Assembly (NCBI GenBank): GCA_020638295.1
Contig: JACKIU010000003.1
Span: 186,001-250,000, forward strand
Direction of reading: 5' to 3'
Source of the DNA: Rhodospirillales bacterium
GTDB taxonomy: Bacteria; Pseudomonadota; Alphaproteobacteria; Micavibrionales; Micavibrionaceae
Length of the DNA: 64,000 nt
Every line of letters starts with the position of its first letter. Within the stretch, counting starts at the first letter, position 1. A program made the position numbers and the translations under genes. Positions 26,632 to 35,160 of this stretch are shown here, in pieces. The notes beneath the pieces were generated by a model. That model was not told the DNA's origin, searched no databases, and worked only from the letters and a program-made list of their open reading frames with translations.

Positions 26632-26663
26632 AAAAAACGCCCTTCGATTATCTCTTGGGGCGC
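26632..26663 (-). terminator. attenuator terminator in the ilvB leader
   Basis: On the minus strand GCGCCCC, a loop, then GGGCG followed by TTTTTT, between the leader peptide stop and the ilvB start. Its position and T-run are those of a transcription attenuator; the alternative antiterminator pairing was not worked out. Confidence 0.65.
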
Positions 26664-26692
26664 TTGTTCGGTCTTTGAAACTTCTACAAATC

Positions 26693-26770
26693 CTAGCGCG
26701 CCCGTGCCTCCACCAGAAGCACGACGAGGTCGCTCACGACATTCACAAGGATAGTGTTCAAAGTCTTCAT
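26693..26770 (-). CDS. ilvL: ilv operon leader peptide
   Basis: A 25-codon frame: MKTLNTILVNVV, then SDLVVLLVEARAR. Eleven or so of its 25 residues are Leu, Val or Ile, grouped in the middle, exactly the amino acids made by the downstream pathway. AGAAGGA lies six bases before the ATG. A terminator hairpin follows 30 bases after its stop and ilvB begins soon after. Ribosome stalling on Leu/Val/Ile codons when these are scarce should prevent termination, as in classical ilv leaders. The family is recognised by composition and position rather than by conserved sequence. Confidence 0.8.
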   Translation of the reverse strand: MKTLNTILVNVVSDLVVLLVEARAR

Positions 26771-27220
26771 GGTTTTCCTTCTAACTCATTCTTTGTTGCA
26801 ATGCAAATGCTTTTGGCCAAATAATGAAAGCGTTTTTTTGGATTTTGCCAGATCCCCTGTTTTTGGAGGAGGGACCGGCCTTGTCCGTAAAACGCTTTTT
26901 TATAGTCTTTCAAATTTTCTTTCGGACTGTGTTGCTTCGCTCCTAAAGTAGCAATTGTACTCGTCGTCGCTTGCGCCTTGTCCGAAAACAAATTTGTTTG
27001 CCTATATGTGGCCTCATATCTGGCCGTTAAACTTATGCAAGGCATTCTCTTGTCTTTGTTTTCTTTAGACAGACCGTTTCTTTATACACCCTATAAGAAC
27101 CGCTTTGTCGCGTTTGTCCGTGTCTGTCTTGATAAGTTAATTTAAGCATTTAAATTTCTTTTGGTCAACATAAAAAGTAATAAAAATACGTATTTTTTCT
27201 TAAAAAGAAATAATATTTCG
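26771..27220. other. long intergenic region between miaA and the ilv leader
   Basis: 450 bp without a convincing gene. Inverted repeats are seen: GAAAGCGTTTT (26825) with AAAACGCTTTT (26898), and TTTCGGAC (26920) with GTCCGAAA (26987). The first could end miaA transcription. The ilv promoter must lie here, but no clear -35/-10 pair stands out. The part nearest miaA is very AT-rich. Confidence 0.4.
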
Positions 27221-28234
27221 TTAAAGCTGGTTATTGAACCAGGTGTTCTGGCGTTTGGCATAGCGGCGGGTGATGCCTTGGGCACGTTCTACGACGCCTC
27301 TGAATGCGGGGTCGTCTTTGACCTGTTCATAGATAGGATACTCCCACTCCTGCCCTCCCCCTTGAGGGGGAGGGTTGCGCAAGCTTTGTGAAGGCGAAGC
27401 CGAACTTAGCTGAAGCTGGGTGGGGGCGATGGATTGTAAATATTTCCGGAGTTCTTTAAAGCCCAAAGCCTTGGTTAGCGGGACGCCTTCAGTGACTTCG
27501 CCGCGCTCAAGGCGTTTGGCGAATTCTGCGGTTTCTTCGAGAGCGCCGTTTTCAACCATCCATTCGAAACGTTCATTGCAGCGGCGGTAAAGCTCTTCAC
27601 GCTCGGGGAGGATTTTGTGAATTTCAAAGCGCCAATGGGCGGGCGGGCCGAGGCGCTCAAGCTTTTGCCAAACGGCCAGCGATTTGCCGGTGGCCTCGAG
27701 AACTTCCATCGCGCGGATGAGCCGGGCCTTATGATTAACGTGAAAGCGCGCGGCCATTTCGGGATCGCGCTGCTTTAGCTCAGAGTAGAATTTCTCAGCG
27801 CCAAGTTCTTCGTAGCGTGCGACGACAGCGTTTCTGATCTCATCAGGAATGTCGGGCATGGGGGACAGGCCATCGATGAGGGCCTTAATGTAGAGTCCGG
27901 TGCCGCCGCAGATGATTGGGGTGCGGCCTTGTTCAAGCGTTTCCTCAATGATCGGTTCGGCGAGTTCGCGGTAATTTCCGGCGCTGCAAACCTCATTGGG
28001 ATGAAGCGCGGCGTAGAGTTTGTGCGGAATTTTGGCTTTGTCTTCCTCGCTGGGCTGGGCAGAGAGGAGCGGCAGGCCGTCATAGATTTGCTGGGAGTCG
28101 CAATTGATGATGACACCGTTTAATTCTGCGGCCAAGCGCATTGCATGGGCGGATTTTCCGCTGGCTGTGGGACCTGCGACAATGTGAATAGTCCGGAGTC
28201 GTGAGCCGCCAGTTGTGAGTTTTTGTGAGTTCAA
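27221..28234 (-). CDS. miaA: tRNA dimethylallyltransferase with in-frame repeat insertion
   Basis: Transfers a dimethylallyl group to A37 of tRNAs reading UNN codons. 337 residues from TTG 28234, which has AGGAG at ideal spacing. P-loop GPTASGKS (about 22-29), NCDSQQIYDGLP, and GGTGLYIKAL are diagnostic; the end has RAQGITRRYAKRQNTWF. Between ELRKYLQ and VVERAQ there are about 25-40 extra residues, including SSASPSQSLRNPPPQGGGQ, encoded by a palindromic repeat at about 27350-27430 that keeps the frame. The rest of the enzyme is intact. Confidence 0.94.
   Translation of the reverse strand: MNSQKLTTGGSRLRTIHIVAGPTASGKSAHAMRLAAELNGVIINCDSQQIYDGLPLLSAQPSEEDKAKIPHKLYAALHPNEVCSAGNYRELAEPIIEETLEQGRTPIICGGTGLYIKALIDGLSPMPDIPDEIRNAVVARYEELGAEKFYSELKQRDPEMAARFHVNHKARLIRAMEVLEATGKSLAVWQKLERLGPPAHWRFEIHKILPEREELYRRCNERFEWMVENGALEETAEFAKRLERGEVTEGVPLTKALGFKELRKYLQSIAPTQLQLSSASPSQSLRNPPPQGGGQEWEYPIYEQVKDDPAFRGVVERAQGITRRYAKRQNTWFNNQL
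27350..27430. repeat. palindromic repeat family C (inside miaA)
   Basis: It contains CCCTCCCCCTTGAGGGGGAG (27353-27372, palindromic core continuing to 27374), then GGTTGCGCAAGC, AAGGCGAAGCCG and CTGGGTGGGGGCG. The GC-rich hairpin type is common as an intergenic repeat in proteobacteria, but here it is translated as part of MiaA. Confidence 0.7.
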
Positions 28235-28252
28235 CCGATGACTCCTGAGTGG

Positions 28253-29719
28253 TTACTCCCCACTCAATTTCAGGGCTAGAAAACGGACTTCACCTTCGCG
28301 GTTGATGAGTAGCAGGATTGACGGGCGGCCGCTTTCCTGCGCTTTGTCGATCACATTTTTGGCGTCTTCCGGTGTTTTTACCGGCGTCTGGTTGATTTCG
28401 ACAATCACGTCGCCTTCGAACAGGCCTTTATCGGCGGCTTCGGATTTGGGTTCGACGCTGGCGATGGCTACGCCGTCAACCGCAGGCGGGATCGCGTAGT
28501 CGCGGCGCATGGTGTCGGTGATGTTTTTCAGGCGCAGGCCGACACTTTCAATCAGGAGGCCTTCGGTGGGCTGTTCTTCACCAGAGGCGATGAGGCCTTC
28601 TTCTTCGGCTTTTTCGAGTTCCCCGACTTCGACCTTGGCGGCGCCTTTTTTATTATCGCGCCAATAGGTTACGTTTGCCAGAGCGCCAATTTTGGCTTCG
28701 GCGACAAGACGCGGCAATTCACGCATTTCACTGACCTTTTGGCCGTTGAATTCAAGGATGATATCCCCCGCTTTCAGGCCGGCTTTTTCGGCCGGGCCGC
28801 CGGGGGTGATGGTGGCGACAAGAGCGCCGGTGGCTTTGGCCAAGCCAAGGCTTTCGGCGATTTCATCAGTGACTTGCTGGATGCGTACGCCGAGCCAGCC
28901 GCGGCGGGTGCGGCCATATTCAATGATCTGGTCGATGACCGGTTTGGCCAATGCGGAAGGGATCGCAAAGCCGATGCCGACGCTGCCGCCTGAAGGTGAG
29001 AAGATTGCCGTGTTGATGCCGATGACTTTGCCGTCCAGATCAAACATCGGGCCGCCGGAGTTGCCGCGGTTGATGGACGCATCGGTTTGAAGAAAATCAT
29101 CATATGGCCCGGCGTTGATGTCGCGCTGGCGGGCGGAGATGATCCCGGCGGTCACTGTGCCGCCCAGACCAAACGGGTTACCGATGGCGACAATCCAGTC
29201 GCCGACGCGCAGCACGTCGCTGTTGCCGAATTCGACGGCGGTGAGTTTTTTACTCGTGTCGATTTTCAACACAGCGATGTCGGTTTTTTCATCGGTGCCG
29301 ATCAGCTCCGCCGGGATGGTTTCGTCATCCTGAAAGGTGACGCGGATTTCTTCGGCGTCACGCACGACGTGGTTGTTGGTGATGATGTAGCCGTTTTTGG
29401 CGTCAATGACGAAGCCTGAGCCGAGTGAGGCTTGTGGCATGGAGGGCATCGCGTGGCGGCGCTCCATGAATTCCTCGAAGAAGTCCTGAAACGGCGAGCC
29501 TTCGGGGAATTGCGGCAGGTCGGGGAAGTCTTCAACTTCGTCGGTTTTCTGGGTTGAAGAAATATTAACCACGGCCGGGAGCAGGTCATCGACGATGTCG
29601 GCGAAACTGTCGGGGCCGCCATTGCCGGGGTTGCGCGCTTGAGCAGGGCCAGCCGGGACAAGCAAGTAGGCCAGCGTCAGAAGGGTGAGCAAGAGGTGTG
29701 AAGCATTCTGCAACGTCAT
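28253..29719 (-). CDS. degP: periplasmic serine protease of the DegP/HtrA family
   Basis: 488 residues with a signal peptide (LLLTLLTLAYLLVPAGPAQA). The trypsin-like domain has the triad His117 (TNNHVV), Asp147 (TDIAVLK) and Ser221 (RGNSGGP). Two PDZ domains follow (about 270-360 and 390-485), both with a GDIILEFNG / GDVIVEINQ core. Degrades or refolds damaged envelope proteins. It lies downstream of hflK-hflC on the same strand, an arrangement typical of alphaproteobacteria, and upstream of miaA by 18 bases. Confidence 0.96.
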   Translation of the reverse strand: MTLQNASHLLLTLLTLAYLLVPAGPAQARNPGNGGPDSFADIVDDLLPAVVNISSTQKTDEVEDFPDLPQFPEGSPFQDFFEEFMERRHAMPSMPQASLGSGFVIDAKNGYIITNNHVVRDAEEIRVTFQDDETIPAELIGTDEKTDIAVLKIDTSKKLTAVEFGNSDVLRVGDWIVAIGNPFGLGGTVTAGIISARQRDINAGPYDDFLQTDASINRGNSGGPMFDLDGKVIGINTAIFSPSGGSVGIGFAIPSALAKPVIDQIIEYGRTRRGWLGVRIQQVTDEIAESLGLAKATGALVATITPGGPAEKAGLKAGDIILEFNGQKVSEMRELPRLVAEAKIGALANVTYWRDNKKGAAKVEVGELEKAEEEGLIASGEEQPTEGLLIESVGLRLKNITDTMRRDYAIPPAVDGVAIASVEPKSEAADKGLFEGDVIVEINQTPVKTPEDAKNVIDKAQESGRPSILLLINREGEVRFLALKLSGE

Positions 29720-29747
29720 GGATACGATCCTTCGTAGGTGTTATCAC

Positions 29748-30701
29748 TTAGCGGTTATCATCAAAATGTTTAAAAAACTCACTGTCCGGTGACAAGATTA
29801 ATTGTGTCGCCGGATCGGCCAAGGTGTTTTTATACGCTTCCATGGAGCGAATGAAAGAGTAAAATTCTATATCTTTGTTAAAGGCGTCGGCGTAGATCTT
29901 GATCGCTTCCTTATCACCCTGACCTTTGACGATTGAGGCGTCGCGCTGGGCTTCGGCGAGGATGATTCTGCTTTCTTTATCGGCGGTGGAGCGAATTTGC
30001 TGGGCGGCTTCGTCCCCTTTGGCGCGGGTTTCGGTTGCGCGTTGGTTCAGTTCTGAAACCATGCGATCGACGGTTGAGGTCAAGAGCGCAGCGGTCAGAT
30101 CGGCGCGCACAATCCGGATATCAACGATATTGATGCCGAGTTTGTCCTGTTCAATCTTTTTATTCACGCGGCTCAGAATGTCTTTCATCACCAGTTCACG
30201 CTGAGGAGAAAGCAGTTCTTTCAGCGTGGTTTTCCCCAAAACCGTTCGGGTTGCATCGTTCAGAATATTTTGCAGGCGAGAGTTGGCGTTGTGAATCGTG
30301 CGCAAGGTTTTGAAAAATTGCAGTGGGGCAACGATTTTATAACGGGCAAAGGTATCAACGATAATCGGTTCGCCGCTGACATCTTCTATTGCAGGGCTGG
30401 AGGCATCTTTTTCCGGTTGTTCTTCTCCTTCTTCGGATTGTTTTTGTTTTTCGATGAGAGAGCTTGAGATGACAACCTGTTCGGGTTCGGGGTCGACGGA
30501 GAGAATGCGGCTGTCGAAATATTGTACGGTCTGGATGACTGGAATTTTGACATGAAGGCCGGGGCCGTTAATGTCGCCGACGGGTTGACCGAGTTGCAGG
30601 ACGATGGCTTGCTGGCGCTGGTCAACAATAAAGAAGATCTGCGAGGCGGCAATCAAGCCGACGGCCAGAATGGCCAGAATGATGAGTAAAGGTTTGTTCA
30701 T
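29748..30701 (-). CDS. hflC: HflC, SPFH-family modulator of FtsH protease
   Basis: 317 residues. One N-terminal membrane helix (LLIILAILAVGLIAASQIFFI) is followed by a periplasmic SPFH domain starting DQRQQAIVLQLGQPV, with an Ala/Glu-rich helix (RAKGDEAAQQIRSTADKES). Forms a cage with HflK around the membrane protease FtsH. An insertion of about 25 charged residues (KQKQSEEGEEQPEKDAS) lies near residue 85-110. It is separated from hflK by 121 bases that carry a family A repeat. Confidence 0.95.
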   Translation of the reverse strand: MNKPLLIILAILAVGLIAASQIFFIVDQRQQAIVLQLGQPVGDINGPGLHVKIPVIQTVQYFDSRILSVDPEPEQVVISSSLIEKQKQSEEGEEQPEKDASSPAIEDVSGEPIIVDTFARYKIVAPLQFFKTLRTIHNANSRLQNILNDATRTVLGKTTLKELLSPQRELVMKDILSRVNKKIEQDKLGINIVDIRIVRADLTAALLTSTVDRMVSELNQRATETRAKGDEAAQQIRSTADKESRIILAEAQRDASIVKGQGDKEAIKIYADAFNKDIEFYSFIRSMEAYKNTLADPATQLILSPDSEFFKHFDDNR

Positions 30702-30728
30702 TATTTTATATCCTCATTTCATTAATTG

Positions 30729-30820
30729 CGTCATTGCGAGGAAGGCCGTTAGGCCTGACGCGGCAATCCATCCCTGAAGCTTTACCAGAGATGGATTGCT
30801 TCGCTGCGCTCGCAATGACG
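30729..30820. repeat. palindromic repeat family A, copy 2 (between hflK and hflC)
   Basis: 92 bp with the same perfect ends CGTCATTGCGAG / CTCGCAATGACG as the copy inside bioF, and inner arms GCAATCCATC / GATGGATTGC and GGCCGTTAGGCC. On the transcript it would form a strong hairpin between two genes of one operon. Confidence 0.9.
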
Positions 30821-30822
30821 AT

Positions 30823-31974
30823 TTATTGTTGAACATTCGGCGTCCTTTTTAATTCTCCCAACGGCAGGTAGGGCACGGCCCCTTGTCCGGCCTTACCGTC
30901 AAGAATAATTTTTTGCGCATTGCCTAAAACGCTTTCCATGGTTTCAAGGTAAATGCGTTCTTTGGTGACGTCTTTGCCGCTGAGGTAAGCTTCGTACACC
31001 GCGTTGAAGCGGTCGGCATCCCCGGTGGCGCGTGCGACGGTGGATTGTTTATAGCCTTCGGCTTCCTGTTTCATTTGGTAGGCTTTACCGCGGGCATCGG
31101 GGATAATCTTGTTGCGGTACTCTGTGGCGCGGTTTTGCTTGTCTTCGGCATTTTGTTTGGCGGATTGGACATCCTGAAAAGCAGTTTGTACGCCGGGATG
31201 GACTTCGGCTTTTTCAATCAGAACCTGCGTAATATTCACACCGGAATTATATTCGTCGAGATTGTGCTGGATGATGTTTTTTGCCCGGTCGGCGACGGCA
31301 TCGCGGGCGGTGGTGATAATCGGGAACATGTCATTCTGGCCGACGACCTCGCGGATTGCACTTTCGGCGACTTTTTTAATCGTGTTCTCCTGATCGTTGA
31401 TTTCAAACAGGTAGTCTTCGGCTGATTTGATGTTCCATTGAATAACCAGATCGAGATCGACAATGTTGCGGTCCGAGGTCAGCATCAGGCTTTCTTCGGG
31501 GACGTCACGGCTGCCTGCATTGCCGTTGCGAGAGAAAGATTCCATGAAGCCGATATTCATTTTGCGGATTTCCTCAACGTTCAGGATGCTGGCGGTTTCA
31601 ATCGGGGCAGGGAAATGATAGCCCAAGCCGGGGTCAGCCTTTGTGTGCGACCAAGCGCCAAAACGCTGGATAACCGCATGTTCGCCGGGGTTGACAACAT
31701 AAAAACCGCTGGCCATCCATAGCGCCAGAATGGCGACCAGCGCTAGTCCGATCACCGGCGTGCCGGAAAAACCACCGGGCATCACGTTGCGGAAGTTGTC
31801 CTGAGCTCTGCGCAGCATTTCATCAATATCAGGAGGTTCGTTACCGCTGTGGCCGCCGGGGCGGGAACCACCCCACGGACCACGATCATCGCCACGGCGT
31901 CTGTCTTTCTCTCCCCCCCTTGATCCGTTTTTGGACCCCCAGGGGTTTTTCTTGTCGTCGTCGCCTTTGCTCAT
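30823..31974 (-). CDS. hflK: HflK, SPFH-family modulator of FtsH protease
   Basis: 383 residues. A Gly/Arg/Asp-rich cytoplasmic start (NPWGSKNGSRGGEK) is typical of HflK. It is followed by one membrane helix (about 74-95) and an SPFH domain beginning FYVVNPGEHAVIQRFG. Partner of HflC in the FtsH complex. It is divergent from mrp, with 105 bases between the genes. The last codons are next to the family A repeat. Confidence 0.95.
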   Translation of the reverse strand: MSKGDDDKKNPWGSKNGSRGGEKDRRRGDDRGPWGGSRPGGHSGNEPPDIDEMLRRAQDNFRNVMPGGFSGTPVIGLALVAILALWMASGFYVVNPGEHAVIQRFGAWSHTKADPGLGYHFPAPIETASILNVEEIRKMNIGFMESFSRNGNAGSRDVPEESLMLTSDRNIVDLDLVIQWNIKSAEDYLFEINDQENTIKKVAESAIREVVGQNDMFPIITTARDAVADRAKNIIQHNLDEYNSGVNITQVLIEKAEVHPGVQTAFQDVQSAKQNAEDKQNRATEYRNKIIPDARGKAYQMKQEAEGYKQSTVARATGDADRFNAVYEAYLSGKDVTKERIYLETMESVLGNAQKIILDGKAGQGAVPYLPLGELKRTPNVQQ

Positions 31975-32079
31975 AAAGTGTTTTCCCGATTTTTAGTTGA
32001 TCTCGTGTGCCATCAAAGTATATGTCACTTAACAATATTCTATTTGTGGCTGAAAGCAAGGGTGTTGAAGGTTTTAAAT

Positions 32080-33123
32080 ATGGTGAAGCAAAAGCACATT
32101 TTAGAGGCGTTAAAGAATGTTCCTGATCCGGCAGGGACCAGTGATATCGTTGCAGCCGGTATGGTTTCGGGCTTGCAGATTGATCAGGGCGGGCGTGTGC
32201 TTTTCATGATTGAGGTCGACCCGCAAAAGGGCGCGGCGCTTGAGCCTTTACGCCAGCAAGCCGAAGCTGTGGTGGCGCAGGTTAAAGGCGTACGCAAAGT
32301 GACGGCGGTGCTGACGGCGGAAAAAGACGCGCTTGCCAATGACCCCGTGCCTGATCCGCACGGGATGGCGAAGAATCCACCCTTGAAATTGCCGATCAAG
32401 AAGATCATTGCGGTGGCCTCGGGCAAGGGCGGGGTCGGGAAATCGACGGTGGCGGCGGGCCTCGCGCGCGGATTGGCGGCGCAGGGCCTTAAGGTCGGTG
32501 TGCTGGATGCGGATATTTACGGTCCTTCTCAGCCGAAATTGATGGGTGTGGAAGGCTATAAGCCTGAGCTTGATGAAGCGCGGCAATTGATTCCGGCTGA
32601 GGTTGAGAACGGTTTGAAGGTGATGTCGATTGGCTTCATGGTGGATGCCGGGAAGGCCTTGGTGTGGCGCGGGCCGATGGTGCAAAGCGCACTGTATCAG
32701 CTTTTCCGTGATGTGGCATGGGGCAGTGAAGACGCGCCGCTGGATGTGTTGATCGTTGATATGCCGCCCGGCACCGGCGATGCGCAGCTGACGTTGGCGC
32801 AAAAGGTGCCGGTCGATGGCGCGGTGATTGTTTCAACGCCGCAGGATCTGGCGTTGCTGGATGCGCGTAAGGCGCACGAGATGTTTCAGGCGGTTGGTGT
32901 GCCGATCCTCGGAATTATTGAGAATATGAGTACGCATATTTGCTCGGCTTGCGGGCATGAGGAACATATTTTCGGTCATGGTGGCGCGAAGGTCGAGGCG
33001 GAAAGGCTCGGTGTGCCGTTTTTAGGGGAAATTCCGTTAAGCATGGATATCCGTGCTCAGGCCGATGCGGGGCAGGCTTATGATTTGCCTGCTCAGATTG
33101 GCGAAAAATTATTTCCGTTCTAA
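32080..33123 (+). CDS. mrp: Mrp/ApbC-family iron-sulfur carrier ATPase
   Basis: 347 residues from ATG 32080, with GAAGG upstream; the in-frame extension to 31978 looks spurious. An N-terminal DUF59/MIP18 domain (about 1-80, KNVPDPAGTSDI) precedes a ParA-like ATPase with the deviant Walker A ASGKGGVGKST (about 113-123), DADIYGPSQPK and MPPGTGDAQLT. The CSAC motif near residue 288 binds the Fe-S cluster. Helps to build cytosolic Fe-S proteins. The 3' end overlaps the 3' end of folA by 15 bases. Confidence 0.96.
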   Translation: MVKQKHILEALKNVPDPAGTSDIVAAGMVSGLQIDQGGRVLFMIEVDPQKGAALEPLRQQAEAVVAQVKGVRKVTAVLTAEKDALANDPVPDPHGMAKNPPLKLPIKKIIAVASGKGGVGKSTVAAGLARGLAAQGLKVGVLDADIYGPSQPKLMGVEGYKPELDEARQLIPAEVENGLKVMSIGFMVDAGKALVWRGPMVQSALYQLFRDVAWGSEDAPLDVLIVDMPPGTGDAQLTLAQKVPVDGAVIVSTPQDLALLDARKAHEMFQAVGVPILGIIENMSTHICSACGHEEHIFGHGGAKVEAERLGVPFLGEIPLSMDIRAQADAGQAYDLPAQIGEKLFPF

Positions 33124-33702
33124 CGTATAAAACGTAAAGGCGGGGCGGTCGCCTTCGGGGTCGGCATCATGTTTTTCTTCGGCGGCAATGGTCCATTCGT
33201 TCCAGTCAAATTCCGGGAAGAAGGTGTCGCCTTCGTAATCGCGCTCAAGCATGGTGAGGTAGAGGCGCTCGATTAGCGGGAGGGTTTCTTTATAAATCTG
33301 GCCGCCGCCGGTGATGAAGACTTCATCGACGCCCATCTCGTTGGCCATGTCTTTCATCGCGGCGATGCCATCTTTCAGCGAAGCATAGAGGAACGGGCCT
33401 TCGTTGATTTTGCGCTCGGCCTCAGGTTCTTCGGGTTCCATGTCTTTGTAAATCGGGGTTGGGTTGTCGTTGGGCATGTTTTGAAAGGCGCGGCTGACGA
33501 CAATATTGGGGCGGCCGGGGAGCGGTTTGCCGAGGCTCTCATAGGATTTGCGGCCCATCAGGATCGGCTTGCCCAGTGTCGTGCGCTTGAAATGTTTGAG
33601 GTCTTCGGGCAGATGCCAGATCAGGCCGTTATCCTTGCCGATGACGTGGTTTTTCGCGATGGCGACGATTGAGCTTAAGATGATATGGGGCTTGCTATTC
33701 AT
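33109..33702 (-). CDS. folA: dihydrofolate reductase
   Basis: NADPH-dependent reduction of dihydrofolate to tetrahydrofolate. 197 residues from ATG 33702, preceded by AGGAG. Family landmarks are IVAIAKNHVIGKDNGLIWHLPEDLKHFK, where the active-site acidic residue and Trp lie, KPILMGRKSYES and VFITGGGQIYKE. The protein is longer than the 160-residue norm because of a charged insertion (MEPEEPEAERKINEGP) before the last third. It is divergent from folB with only 24 bases between the start codons. Confidence 0.95.
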   Translation of the reverse strand: MNSKPHIILSSIVAIAKNHVIGKDNGLIWHLPEDLKHFKRTTLGKPILMGRKSYESLGKPLPGRPNIVVSRAFQNMPNDNPTPIYKDMEPEEPEAERKINEGPFLYASLKDGIAAMKDMANEMGVDEVFITGGGQIYKETLPLIERLYLTMLERDYEGDTFFPEFDWNEWTIAAEEKHDADPEGDRPAFTFYTLERK

Positions 33703-33726
33703 TATGACTCCTATATAAGCCATAAA

Positions 33727-34125
33727 ATGCAAAAAGACAGCTTTGTAAAGGTTATCGTGAAGGATTTGGTTGTGGATGTCCGTATTGGGCTGCACGATCA
33801 TGAAAAGGCGGACGGGCGCAGCCAGCGCATTATCGTGAATGTCGAGTTGTTTGCTGGTGTGCAGGGGTATCTGAAAGATGCCAATCGCGAGACGATTATT
33901 GATTACGATGATATTTACAGCGGGATCAAGCAATGGTCCCAGAACGGGCATACGGAGCTGATCGAGACATATTTGCAGGATTTGTTAGGGCTGTGCTTCC
34001 GCTATGAGAAAGTCACGGCTGCGCGCGTGTCGATTACCAAGCCGGACATCTTTGAAAATGCCGATCAGGTCGGGGTCGAGGTGTTTATGACCCGCGCGGA
34101 TTGGGAAAATAAACAACAAATTTGA
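33727..34125 (+). CDS. folB: dihydroneopterin aldolase
   Basis: Converts dihydroneopterin to 6-hydroxymethyl-dihydropterin in folate synthesis. 132 residues from ATG 33727; an in-frame ATG at 33685 overlaps folA and is less likely. The start (VKVIVKDLVVDVRIGLHDHE) and ETIIDYDDI, with the conserved Glu and Tyr region, fit FolB; the end has VTAARVSITKPDI. It sits next to folA, so two folate enzymes share a tiny divergent promoter region. Confidence 0.88.
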   Translation: MQKDSFVKVIVKDLVVDVRIGLHDHEKADGRSQRIIVNVELFAGVQGYLKDANRETIIDYDDIYSGIKQWSQNGHTELIETYLQDLLGLCFRYEKVTAARVSITKPDIFENADQVGVEVFMTRADWENKQQI

Positions 34126-34184
34126 CATATTATTTTAGTTTCTGTATGTTTCCTCATCGTTCGATATAGTAAGAGAATTATTGC

Positions 34185-35154
34185 ATGATTTTACGGGGTG
34201 TCGCAGTTGCTATGACGGGAAAAAACCATGATGTAAACATCATGGTGACGTCTATTCAAATGGAAGAAGGGGCTGCGAATGATAACATCGAAATGGGTGA
34301 GCGTTGTTATGATTTTCGCCTTGATCTTTGTGATAAAGATGCAGTTATTGACGCATTCAATCGGGTTGCAACGACGCTTAATGAAGTTGTCGATATGCAG
34401 GAGCGGCATTTAGCAAAGATCGGTGAGCCTTACCGGCCCGTGGCCCTGATTGTTGGAGATAAGCAGGGAGGAATTTCGACTATCAATCTTTGCGCAAGAC
34501 TTTGTTTAATTTGCCGGACGAATTAAAGCTACAGCGTGAGGATATGCGTGATATTTGCAAAAAACTTTCACAATCCTTAAGAAAGTCTGTTTTGAAAATT
34601 CCTCGCTTTACCTACCATCATAATGATGAGGTTTCATCAGATGAGCGCCTCGCTGCGTTGGATAAAGAGAACGAATTTTTAGCGCGAAAAAAGGCAGAGT
34701 TGGACACGGGTGAGGAGAAGGCTCTTGAGGCTTGTGGATTATGCGGTAAGGGATGGTTACAATTACGGGCTCAGCGTTAGGCAGTCATCTTCATCTCCGG
34801 ACAACTGGCGCGATAACTGGCATCTTCGAGGTGAGCTCGACGTAAGAGGCGCCCAGTATAATGATGAAAGAGGTCTTGCTCCTGTAGACTCTTATGCGGG
34901 GTGGCATCCTACAATCAAGCTGGCATTTAATCTGGCTTTTAAAAAGAGCTGTCGGTTTTCCGGCGAATATAGAATGTAAGTTGCCTTACGAAAAGCGTTC
35001 AAGGTTTTTTCAGGACCCTTTGCGGTTGATGGTTATGGACCAACTCGATGTGGCGCACGGTCGTAACAGCGAGCATAATATCTCGATCAATTATAGAGAT
35101 TTTGAGGCTGGCTTTTATTGTGCGCGTTTTGAGACACTCGGCAGCGCGCGATAA
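34185..35154 (+). pseudogene. unknown gene broken by three frameshifts
   Basis: Four successive overlapping frames read as pieces of one protein of about 310 residues. These are 34185-34526 (GVAVAMTGKNHDVNIMVTS), 34490-34780 (FNLPDELKLQREDMRDIC), 34710-34979 (DNWRDNWHLRGELDVRG) and 34894-35154 (MDQLDVAHGRNSEHNI). Each piece ends where the next begins. No family was recognised. It lies between folB and thyA. The same pattern could come from poor sequence quality; if so, the intact protein may exist. Confidence 0.6.
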
Positions 35155-35160
35155 TTCGTT

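Noticed and set aside
26767..27045. A 92-codon minus-strand frame before the ilv leader
   Set aside because: Composition is unlike the neighbours, there is no ribosome site, and it overlaps the leader peptide region in another frame.
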